Positions 1 to 4,908 of a stretch of DNA of 6,123 nt are shown in pieces; within the stretch, counting starts at the first letter, position 1, and the number at the start of each line of letters is the position of its first letter. Source of the stretch: Minisyncoccota bacterium (GTDB taxonomy: Bacteria; Patescibacteriota; Minisyncoccia; Phycocordibacterales; JAQTLZ01); contig JAQTTF010000041.1 of assembly GCA_028710915.1 (NCBI GenBank), forward strand, positions 1 through 6,123. The letters run 5' to 3'. Below the pieces are notes generated by a model, which worked only from the letters and a program-made list of their open reading frames with translations, ran no database searches and was not told the DNA's origin. Position numbers and translations under genes: made by a program.

Positions 1-2
1 CG

Positions 3-182
3 CTCGAACCAAAAGTCAAAGATTTGCTTAATGCATCGGCCCAAAAACTCGACCTCTCCGCGCGCGCATATCATCGAGTATTGAAACTCGCGAGAACCGT
101 CGCCGACTTGGATGAAAGTGAGGATGTCGGGGAGAAACACATTCTCGAAGCGCTCCAATATCGGCCGAAAAAGTTCGCATAG
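3..182 (+). CDS. comM: ComM/YifB-family Mg-chelatase-like AAA+ ATPase, C-terminal end (5' partial)
   Basis: Only the last 59 codons and the TAG stop are in the window; the gene enters from the left edge. The visible protein contains LDLSARAYHRVLKLARTVAD, then DLDESEDVGEKHILEALQYR, the characteristic end of the Mg-chelatase C-terminal domain in the ComM/YifB family (LSxRxYHRxLKVARTIADL...HLxEALQYR). In that family the AAA+ ATPase module and a Lon-like N-terminal domain precede this end, but both lie outside the window. ComM is known in naturally competent bacteria as a hexameric helicase promoting branch migration during integration of transformed DNA; in most other bacteria the role is untested. 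The short tail (PKKFA) after the last helix indicates a natural, not truncated, C terminus. A terminator hairpin follows the stop after about a dozen bases, so this is the last gene of its transcript. Family assignment is firm; function in this organism is inferred. Confidence 0.9.
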   Translation, partial: LEPKVKDLLNASAQKLDLSARAYHRVLKLARTVADLDESEDVGEKHILEALQYRPKKFA

Positions 183-194
183 AATTTAAGAAAA

Positions 195-226
195 GAAAAA
201 ACACCGTTTACCCGGTGTTTTTCTTT
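195..226. terminator. Bidirectional rho-independent terminator between comM and the M23 peptidase gene
   Basis: AAAAACACCG at 197-206 pairs perfectly with CGGTGTTTTT at 213-222, with a 6-nt loop. The A-run on one side and the T-run on the other give a U-tract in either reading direction: TTTTTCTTT on the plus strand and TTTTTTCTTTTCTT on the minus strand. It therefore can end both comM, whose stop is at 182, and the minus-strand peptidase gene, whose stop is at 299. Confidence 0.85.
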
Positions 227-243
227 GAGGAATTATCTAGATT

Positions 244-281
244 CATCCGATGAAATTTTTTACAAAAAATTTCATCGGATG
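244..281. repeat. Perfect 18-bp palindrome with 2-nt spacer
   Basis: The arm at 244-261 (CATCCGATG followed by AAATTTTTT) is exactly complementary to 264-281, separated only by AC. It lies 17 nt downstream of the peptidase stop codon on the minus strand. Neither side is followed by a T-run, so it is not a standard intrinsic terminator, and a real terminator is present at 195-226. The AT-rich centre, AAATTTTTT facing AAAAAATTT, is shared with the palindromes around the GIY-YIG gene. It may be a dispersed palindromic element or an mRNA 3'-end stabiliser. Confidence 0.8.
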
Positions 282-298
282 CCCCCAGTAATCCTTCC

Positions 299-1432
299 TT
301 AGAACGGATTCACAGCTCCTCGAACCTCGAAGTGAAGGTGCGGGCCGGTTGATTTTCCCGTACTGCCGGAAAGTCCGATAAGATCTCCTTGTCCCACATT
401 TTCCCCGAGAGTCGCAATATTTTTGCTCAAGTGGGCATAAAGAGTTTCAGTTCCGTTCGGGTGTTTGATCGCGACATATTGTCCGTATCCTCCATTCCAT
501 CCATAACTTTTACTTATAATCACGACTCCTGAAGCGGCAGCAAAGACCTGGCTTCCGATCGGTGTCCCGAGATCAACTGCATTATATCCGTGAAGTCCTT
601 GAGTTTTATGATATGAAGTAAGCGGCTTGGCGTAATATCCAGCCAAATTCGGCCCGCTATAGCCCTTCACTAATCGAGAAGAACCATACGCGCCGGAATA
701 ATAAATGAATCTACCCGAAGAATACGAAGAAGGTGCAGATACGGTTGGAGCGTCTATTTCTCCATCAGGAATAATAATCTCAGCGCCAAGAACTAAAGTT
801 CCGTCTTGAGGCAGACCGTTAAATTGAATGACTTCAGTTTCATCAGCCTTAAATTTCTTTGCGATAGTTTTCAAAGTATCTCCCTTTTTTACAACATACT
901 TAACTCCAGATACCGGCAAAATAACCAATGTCTCTCCGGAAGTGATTTTCCCTCCTTTTATATCATTCGCCCAGACAATTGTATTCACCGACACATCAAA
1001 CATCTTGGCAACAGCAGGCAAAGTATCGCCATCACGCACCACATACGTGCTGATCTGATCAGATTGCGAACCCTCAATATCAGCAATACTCCCCGAAGGG
1101 CCAGTTTCAGGCAAAAGTGAATCTTTTTCGACAGTAATATCAGTGCCACTTTGCATAGAATCAAGTCCGGCAGACACTGAAGGCTGAAGAAGAGCGATGT
1201 TTTGAGAATTTATCGGCTTTATTGATACATCCTCTGGAGTATCGGTACCAAAAACACTGGAGAAGGCTGATAGGATGCTTGCCTTTGCTTGATTAGGAAA
1301 GGATATTACGAGCCATACAAAAAAAAGCAAGGGAATGAAAATCCCAAAAAACATAGATTTTATGGCCTGATTCTTTAGTTTTCGAGTTAAAAAAGAAAGA
1401 AGAGAATCAAGATATGAGTTTTTGTCCTTCAA
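299..1432 (-). CDS. Membrane-anchored peptidoglycan hydrolase: two LysM domains plus M23 (LytM) metallopeptidase
   Basis: The 377-residue protein has a basic N-terminal tail and one hydrophobic segment (about residues 27-45, a membrane anchor or uncleaved signal). A Ser/Thr-rich stretch follows, then two LysM modules (about 129-173 and 178-222, each starting YVVxxGDTL), then a C-terminal M23 domain (about 280-375). LysM binds peptidoglycan glycan chains; M23 enzymes are zinc endopeptidases cutting stem-peptide cross-bridges outside the membrane. M23 landmarks are D287, the catalytic-type His in YAHLS (H334) and GPHLHFEV (H365, H367). The usual HxxxD zinc motif is changed: H281 lies six residues before D287, with Tyr at the normal His position. 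The start is TTG at 1430-1432 without a clear ribosome binding site; an in-frame stop lies four codons upstream. ATG at residue 27 is an alternative. A strong promoter and structured leader precede it. Likely role: wall remodelling or division. Confidence 0.9.
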   Translation of the reverse strand: MKDKNSYLDSLLSFLTRKLKNQAIKSMFFGIFIPLLFFVWLVISFPNQAKASILSAFSSVFGTDTPEDVSIKPINSQNIALLQPSVSAGLDSMQSGTDITVEKDSLLPETGPSGSIADIEGSQSDQISTYVVRDGDTLPAVAKMFDVSVNTIVWANDIKGGKITSGETLVILPVSGVKYVVKKGDTLKTIAKKFKADETEVIQFNGLPQDGTLVLGAEIIIPDGEIDAPTVSAPSSYSSGRFIYYSGAYGSSRLVKGYSGPNLAGYYAKPLTSYHKTQGLHGYNAVDLGTPIGSQVFAAASGVVIISKSYGWNGGYGQYVAIKHPNGTETLYAHLSKNIATLGENVGQGDLIGLSGSTGKSTGPHLHFEVRGAVNPF

Positions 1433-1444
1433 AAATTTTCTTTA

Positions 1445-1532
1445 CGTACCTTTTTGCCAAAAAGGCTGTACCTATTCTCTGCAGAAATGGCTCAACGGAG
1501 CCATATAAAGGATAATCGTTCGTTATAGGTAC
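1445..1532 (-). promoter_or_regulatory. Structured 5' leader of the M23 peptidase mRNA
   Basis: If transcription starts 6-7 nt after the -10 at 1539-1544, the RNA begins at about 1532 with GUACCUAU. This pairs with AUAGGUAC at 1475-1468 (8 bp) and encloses a second perfect hairpin, 1487-1493 with 1498-1504 (ATGGCTC arms, 4-nt loop). A third hairpin, 1449-1455 with 1459-1465 (CCTTTTT/AAAAAGG, 3-nt loop), lies next to the start region. Its 3' side ends in another GGUAC, which could compete for the 5' GUACC, a geometry that permits alternative folds. I do not recognise a known riboswitch class. Confidence 0.5.
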
Positions 1533-1538
1533 TGTCCA

Positions 1539-1566
1539 AGTATACTCCCTTCGAAATCTCGGTCAA
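1539..1566 (-). promoter_or_regulatory. Sigma-70-type promoter for the M23 peptidase gene
   Basis: Read on the minus strand: TTGACC at 1566-1561, a 16-nt spacer, then TATACT at 1544-1539. Both boxes are close to consensus and the direction and distance fit the divergent peptidase gene. The -35 lies in the 10-bp palindrome GTCAATTGAC (1562-1571), so a plus-strand TTGACT (1567-1572) abuts it. Confidence 0.6.
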
Positions 1567-1596
1567 TTGACTTCTGTGGATATCGTGGGGAGTATA
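1541..1596. repeat. Inverted repeat TATACTCCC/GGGAGTATA around a palindromic -35 region
   Basis: TATACTCCC at 1541-1549 is the exact reverse complement of GGGAGTATA at 1588-1596. Between them, off-centre by 2 nt, is the palindrome GTCAATTGAC (1562-1571). The left arm overlaps the -10 of the minus-strand promoter. The right arm leads into TATAAA (1593-1598), which would be a plus-strand -10 only with a long 20-nt spacer from TTGACT. The symmetry suggests either face-to-face promoters or an operator for a dimeric regulator. Confidence 0.45.
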
Positions 1597-1628
1597 AAAT
1601 GGCTCTAAATATGGATAAAAATGGTATT

Positions 1629-1659
1629 TTGAATGAAAAAGAGCTCTTCATGCTATAGT
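1629..1659 (+). promoter_or_regulatory. Candidate extended -10 promoter for the helicase cluster
   Basis: TGCTATAGT at 1651-1659 fits the extended -10 form (TGn before a TATAAT-like box). A TTGAAT at 1629-1634 is a possible -35 with a slightly long 19-nt spacer, which matters less when the TGn element is present. Predicted transcription would start at about 1666, immediately before an ATG at 1670. Confidence 0.4.
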
Positions 1660-1669
1660 ATTGTTTCCA

Positions 1670-1723
1670 ATGAATGACTCCCCACTTTTAAACCAAAGAC
1701 AAAAAGAGGTGAGGAACGGGTAG
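1670..1723 (+). CDS. Possible 17-codon upstream ORF (leader peptide) of the helicase gene
   Basis: ATG at 1670 opens a frame for MNDSPLLNQRQKEVRNG, ending at TAG 1721-1723. It would begin a few bases after the predicted transcription start, so it would be read nearly leaderless. Its stop codon lies at the tip of the strong hairpin 1714-1733. The piece LNQRQKEV resembles the start of the downstream helicase (LNEKQKIAV), so it could be a chance match, a vestigial helicase start or a real leader peptide. There is no ribosome binding site and nothing else supports translation. Confidence 0.2.
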   Translation: MNDSPLLNQRQKEVRNG

Positions 1724-1733
1724 GGACCCGTTC
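1714..1733 (+). promoter_or_regulatory. Leader hairpin 1 upstream of the helicase gene
   Basis: GAACGGGT (1714-1721) pairs perfectly with ACCCGTTC (1726-1733) around the 4-nt loop AGGG. It has no following T-run, so it is not a complete terminator. It sits in the untranslated leader between the candidate promoter and the helicase start. Confidence 0.55.
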
Positions 1734-1746
1734 TGCAAGACCTTGA

Positions 1747-1766
1747 GCGTTCTGTATTCAGAATGC
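1747..1766 (+). promoter_or_regulatory. Leader hairpin 2 upstream of the helicase gene
   Basis: GCGTTCTG (1747-1754) pairs with CAGAATGC (1759-1766), with one G-U pair and a 4-nt TATT loop. It overlaps the upstream in-frame ATG at 1763, which argues against that ATG as the helicase start. A small TTCC/GGAA pairing (1780-1783 with 1789-1792) could also cover the AAGGAAG at 1787-1793. Confidence 0.45.
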
Positions 1767-1807
1767 GAAAGGTGTACAGTTCCTGTAAGGAAGTGCAACA
1801 TCAAAAA

Positions 1808-3754
1808 ATGACAACCACAGAATACGAAAAACTAAACGAGAAGCAGAAAATCGCCGTGATCACGACCGAAGGACCGCTTCTCATCCTTGCCGGAGCAGGG
1901 GCAGGAAAGACAAAAACGATCACTCATAGAATTTTGCACCTCATTGCAGACAAAAAAGTTCCACCGGAGCAAATTCTTGCCGTTACTTTCACCAACAAAG
2001 CCGCCCGGGAGATGCGAGATAGAGTAGAAAATCTGCTCCGGGCTCATCATATAGAAAAAAGCAGGGGAACAATGCCTCTCGTTACTACTTTTCACTCACT
2101 TGGAGTTTATATCATAAAAGAAAACGCTACACTCCTCGATCTGCCAAAATATTTCAGTATCTTTGACAAAGGAGACGGAAAACGAGCGATCAAAGAAGCT
2201 ATGGAGAAAGCCGGAGTAAATTCTCTGGTGATGGAGCCGGGAAAAATCCAAGGTATCATTTCAAAAGAGAAGGGGAAGATGCAGACAGCAAGTTCATACC
2301 GAGAACTTATTGGGAACGAATATTTTCCACGCATTGTATCTTCAGTTTGGACTGAATACGAAAAAATCCTTGCCCGAGAGAAAGCGCTCGACTTCGATGA
2401 CCTACTTCTCGTGAGCACTCGGCTTCTCAAGGAAAATAAAACTGTGCGAGAAATGTATCAAAAACGTTTCTCATACATTCATATTGACGAATACCAGGAC
2501 ACCAACACTGTCCAGTACGAACTTTCACGACTCATCGCTGGAGAGAAGAAAAATGTCTGCGTTGTTGGAGATATCGATCAAAATATCTACACATGGAGAG
2601 GCGCAAATATCCAAAATATTCTCAATTTTGAGAAAGATTACCCTAATGCAAAGATCATTCTTCTTGAGGAAAACTATCGCTCGACCCAGACAATTCTCTC
2701 TGCTGCAAATCAGGTCATCGCCAAAAATGAAATCCGAAAGGAGAAAAATTTATTTACCAAAAATGGAGAGGGAGAAAAGATAACTGTCTACCAGAGTTAC
2801 GATGAAGCGGATGAGGCGAGTTTTATCGCGAGCGAATGCAAAAAACTTATTGCCGAAGGGACGAAACCGGAGGGTATTGCCGTATTGTATCGGGCAAATT
2901 TCCAATCTCGCGCGCTCGAAGAAATTTTCCTCGCCTTGAACGTTCCTTATCAGCTTCTCGGCACCAGATTTTTTGAACGAGAAGAAGTGAAAGATACGCT
3001 CTCTTACCTTCGCTTCGCCTTAAACCCCGAAAGTCTTTCGGACTTTGCTCGAATCTTGAATAAACCCGCAAGGGGAATCGGAAAAGTGACGCTTGCAAAA
3101 ATTTTTGAAGGGAAAGAATCGGAGCTTTCTGAAGTGATGAAAACAAAGATGAAAGATTTCCGTAATCTTGTCGAAGAAATAAAATACGCTGCAGAAAATT
3201 CAAAACCAAGTGTCGCAGTTAAAACGGTGATTCAGAGAAGTGGACTTGAAGAATATTTAAAAAAGGATGCGGCCGAGGGAGAGGAGAGACTTGAAAACTT
3301 GCGCGAGCTTGTGAGTCTCGCCACAAAATACGATAATCTTGCGCAGGGATACGGCATGGAAAAACTTCTTGAAGAGGCTTCGCTTGCAAGCGATCAGGAC
3401 TCGCTCACTGAAGAAAAGATGGGAGTAAAACTTATGACTGTACACGCTGCAAAAGGGCTTGAATTCGAATATGTCTTTATTTGCGGCCTTGAACAAGATC
3501 TTTTTCCTCATAAAAAACTGGACGAGGAAAGTGTCACGAGAGAAGAAGCGGAGGAAGAAAGGCGTCTCTTTTATGTCGCATTAACCAGAGCAAAGAAAAA
3601 AGTATATCTGACACACGCATCGATCCGCACTATTTTCGGAGGGAAAAATGTTTCTGTTCCATCAGAATTTATAACAGATATCGATGAAGGACTTATTCAT
3701 GAAATCGGCGCAGAAAGAGAAAAGGGAAGAGTAAAGACAATTTATCTTGACTAG
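1808..3754 (+). CDS. uvrD: UvrD/PcrA-like superfamily 1A 3'-5' DNA helicase
   Basis: ATP-driven helicase of the UvrD/PcrA/Rep family, which unwinds DNA in nucleotide excision and mismatch repair and clears stalled forks. The 648 residues from this start show all SF1 motifs in order: LNEKQKIAV (Q-type motif), Walker A GAGAGKT (29-35), VTFTNKAAREM (Ia), TTFHSLG, Walker B IDEYQDTN (226-233), VVGDIDQNIYTWRGA (III), ENYRST (IV), LMTVHAAKGLEFE (V) and FYVALTRAKKKVY (VI). The 1B and 2B regions are present. It ends soon after motif VI, so it lacks the roughly 70-residue C-terminal tail of UvrD/PcrA (about 720 residues), which binds partners such as RNA polymerase. The start at 1808 is preferred over ATG 1763 because AAGGAAG at 1787-1793 precedes it, although 14 nt away. 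Also, family members begin close to the LNxxQ motif and 1763 lies in a hairpin. First gene of a probable three-gene operon. Confidence 0.95.
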   Translation: MTTTEYEKLNEKQKIAVITTEGPLLILAGAGAGKTKTITHRILHLIADKKVPPEQILAVTFTNKAAREMRDRVENLLRAHHIEKSRGTMPLVTTFHSLGVYIIKENATLLDLPKYFSIFDKGDGKRAIKEAMEKAGVNSLVMEPGKIQGIISKEKGKMQTASSYRELIGNEYFPRIVSSVWTEYEKILAREKALDFDDLLLVSTRLLKENKTVREMYQKRFSYIHIDEYQDTNTVQYELSRLIAGEKKNVCVVGDIDQNIYTWRGANIQNILNFEKDYPNAKIILLEENYRSTQTILSAANQVIAKNEIRKEKNLFTKNGEGEKITVYQSYDEADEASFIASECKKLIAEGTKPEGIAVLYRANFQSRALEEIFLALNVPYQLLGTRFFEREEVKDTLSYLRFALNPESLSDFARILNKPARGIGKVTLAKIFEGKESELSEVMKTKMKDFRNLVEEIKYAAENSKPSVAVKTVIQRSGLEEYLKKDAAEGEERLENLRELVSLATKYDNLAQGYGMEKLLEEASLASDQDSLTEEKMGVKLMTVHAAKGLEFEYVFICGLEQDLFPHKKLDEESVTREEAEEERRLFYVALTRAKKKVYLTHASIRTIFGGKNVSVPSEFITDIDEGLIHEIGAEREKGRVKTIYLD

Positions 3755-3787
3755 GTCGCCTAAATTTCTTCTAAAATTTTTGGCGAC
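3755..3787. repeat. Palindromic element, copy A (directly after the uvrD stop)
   Basis: GTCGCC (3755-3760) pairs with GGCGAC (3782-3787); inside, AAATTT at 3762-3767 can pair with AAATTT at 3774-3779. It begins at the base after the TAG stop of the helicase gene. The reverse complement of copy B (4081-4116) aligns with it over almost its full length. It has no T-run after it, so it is a weak terminator candidate at best. Confidence 0.7.
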
Positions 3788-3797
3788 TAATTTCATT

Positions 3798-4061
3798 ATG
3801 CATTACGTATATATTTTAAGGAGCAAAAAAGATGACGAACTGTATACTGGATGTACAGCTGATTTAAAAAAACGTTTTAAGGCTCACAATGCTGGTTACG
3901 TAATCGCAACAAGAGATAGAAGACCTCTGAAGCTCGTTCATTATGAATGTTTTACCAATATCAATGACGCATTTGCAAGAGAACACTGGCTCAAAACAGG
4001 ATATGGAAGACAGCATCTTACGAAAATGTTAAAGAATTATCTTGAAAAAACAAAAAAATAG
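3798..4061 (+). CDS. Small GIY-YIG nuclease-domain protein
   Basis: The 87-residue protein is a single GIY-YIG domain of the short stand-alone (UPF0213/URI-like) kind. Visible landmarks are HYVYILRS (residues 2-9, the GIY strand), LYTGCT (15-20, the YIG strand), the DLKKRFKAHN segment with conserved R26 and H30, RRPLKLVHYE, and AREHWLKTG with the probable catalytic Glu at 62. The end, GYGRQHLTKMLKNYL, is typical of versions common in CPR bacteria. Family members cleave DNA, but the substrate of these small proteins is mostly unknown. ATG 3798 is chosen over an upstream in-frame TTG at 3747, which would overlap uvrD and run through the palindrome; the domain starts right at this Met. No ribosome binding site is seen. 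It lies 43 nt after uvrD and overlaps rsmA by 20 nt, so it is probably co-transcribed. Related palindromes flank it on both sides. Confidence 0.9.
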   Translation: MHYVYILRSKKDDELYTGCTADLKKRFKAHNAGYVIATRDRRPLKLVHYECFTNINDAFAREHWLKTGYGRQHLTKMLKNYLEKTKK

Positions 4062-4908
4062 AAAAGAATATCAGGGTTCAGTAGCCGAAAATTTTTCGGG
4101 AAAAAATTTAGGCTACCAAGCAAAAAAATCACTTGGACAAAATTTCCTCAACTCAAAACCGGCACTTGAAAAAATCGTTGCGTCTGCGTATCTTTCGTCT
4201 GCCGATACAGTACTCGAAGTGGGACCCGGGAAAGGAGCGCTTACCGAACTTCTGCTCGCAAAAGCAGGGAAAGTTATCGCAGTTGAAAAAGATGACCGAC
4301 TGATTCCGTTTTTGAAAGAAAAATTCAAGCAGGAAATCTCCTTTGGAGATTTCCTGCTTGTCCACGGCGACATTTTGGAATTTAATCCAGCATCACAAAA
4401 TCTTTCACAAAATTCCTACAAGCTGGTCGCGAATATTCCCTATTACATTACCGGAATTTTCATACGAAAATTTCTCTCCGAAGTTGCACAACCGAGCACA
4501 ATGGTCCTCATGCTTCAAAAAGAAGTTGCGGAAAGAATTGTTGCGCGAGATGGGAAAGAAAGCATTCTTTCTATGAGCGTGAAAGCGTACGGTACGCCTA
4601 AAATAATTGGGATTGTAAAAGCGGGGAGTTTCACACCTTCGCCAGCAGTTGATTCGGCAATCCTTGCCATCGAAAGCATTTCGAAAGATTTTTTCAAAGG
4701 ATTTTCGGAAGATACTTTTTTTGAACTCCTGAAGGCAGGTTTTTCTTCGAAAAGAAAACAAATGCTGGGCAATTTAAAAAAAATAGAAAAAATTCCAACA
4801 GGGTTTCTGCCGGAACTTTTTCAGAAAGTGGGAATTGAACTCAATGCCAGGGCCGAAGATATTACACTTCTCCAATGGAAAAAATTACTTGAAGCTATGG
4901 AAGAGTGA
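4042..4908 (+). CDS. rsmA: 16S rRNA (adenine1518-N6/adenine1519-N6)-dimethyltransferase RsmA (KsgA)
   Basis: SAM-dependent enzyme that dimethylates two adjacent adenines in the 3'-terminal hairpin (helix 45) of 16S rRNA late in 30S assembly. The 288 residues fit the family. Landmarks are AKKSLGQNFL (27-36), SAM motif LEVGPGKGALT (58-68), acidic E82 in VIAVEKD, HGDIL (D110), catalytic NIPYY (131-135), LQKEVAERIVA, FTPSPAVDSA (about 197-206) and the C-terminal helical part with AGFSSKRKQMLGNL. Start is TTG 4042, overlapping the GIY-YIG gene by 20 nt. A stop at 4030-4032 and the absence of any ATG, GTG or TTG before the conserved core leave no other ordinary start, so translation may be coupled. 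Two palindromes lie inside the gene: an exact 12-codon one (residues 14-25) lengthening the N terminus, and a 16-bp-arm one around residues 95-107. The last 14 nt overlap the convergent gene. Confidence 0.95.
   Translation: MKKQKNRKEYQGSVAENFSGKNLGYQAKKSLGQNFLNSKPALEKIVASAYLSSADTVLEVGPGKGALTELLLAKAGKVIAVEKDDRLIPFLKEKFKQEISFGDFLLVHGDILEFNPASQNLSQNSYKLVANIPYYITGIFIRKFLSEVAQPSTMVLMLQKEVAERIVARDGKESILSMSVKAYGTPKIIGIVKAGSFTPSPAVDSAILAIESISKDFFKGFSEDTFFELLKAGFSSKRKQMLGNLKKIEKIPTGFLPELFQKVGIELNARAEDITLLQWKKLLEAMEE
4081..4116. repeat. Palindromic element, copy B (in frame within rsmA)
   Basis: GTAGCC (4081-4086) pairs with GGCTAC (4111-4116); inside, AAATTTTT (4089-4096) pairs with AAAAATTT (4102-4109). 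It is 36 nt, starts exactly at codon 14 of rsmA and ends at codon 25, encoding VAENFSGKNLGY. Compared with copy A, the third arm base pair is A-T instead of C-G, a compensatory change. Confidence 0.75.
4326..4360. repeat. Perfect 16-bp inverted repeat with 3-nt loop inside rsmA
   Basis: CAAGCAGGAAATCTCC at 4326-4341 is exactly complementary to 4345-4360 around TTT. It encodes the FKQEISFGDFLLVHG region of RsmA, between the SAM-binding acidic motif and HGDIL, where family members vary in length. A stem this long and perfect is unexpected in coding sequence, and unlike a terminator it has no T-run after it. Confidence 0.8.

Larger units (their letters stand above)
3755..4116. mobile_element. 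Hypothetical mobile unit: GIY-YIG gene bracketed by inverted copies of one palindrome
   Basis: Copy A at 3755-3787 and copy B at 4081-4116 are in opposite orientation and enclose a single complete GIY-YIG nuclease gene. A perfect 10-bp match, GCCTAAATTT (3758-3767) against AAATTTAGGC (4104-4113), gives terminal inverted repeats. The left edge falls at the helicase stop codon and the right edge inside the 5' end of rsmA. This boundary is inference: no target-site duplication was seen, and the palindromes could equally be independent dispersed repeats. Confidence 0.3.

Noticed and set aside
1763..1807. ATG at 1763 as the helicase start
   Set aside because: It has no ribosome binding site, lies in the 3' arm of a hairpin, and adds 15 residues unlike any helicase N terminus. 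It remains possible, so the first 15 codons are uncertain.
3027..3052. Small hairpin CCGAAA/TTTCGG in uvrD
   Set aside because: Six-base arms at this composition are expected by chance, and the encoded NPESLSDFARI is ordinary helicase sequence.
3747..3797. Upstream TTG at 3747 as start of the GIY-YIG gene
   Set aside because: It would overlap the uvrD end and translate through palindrome A, adding 17 residues with no place in the domain; ATG 3798 begins directly at the first conserved strand.
4455..4472. AATTTTC/GAAAATT hairpin in rsmA
   Set aside because: Short AT-rich arms within the conserved NIPYY-downstream segment; explained by codon choice and chance.
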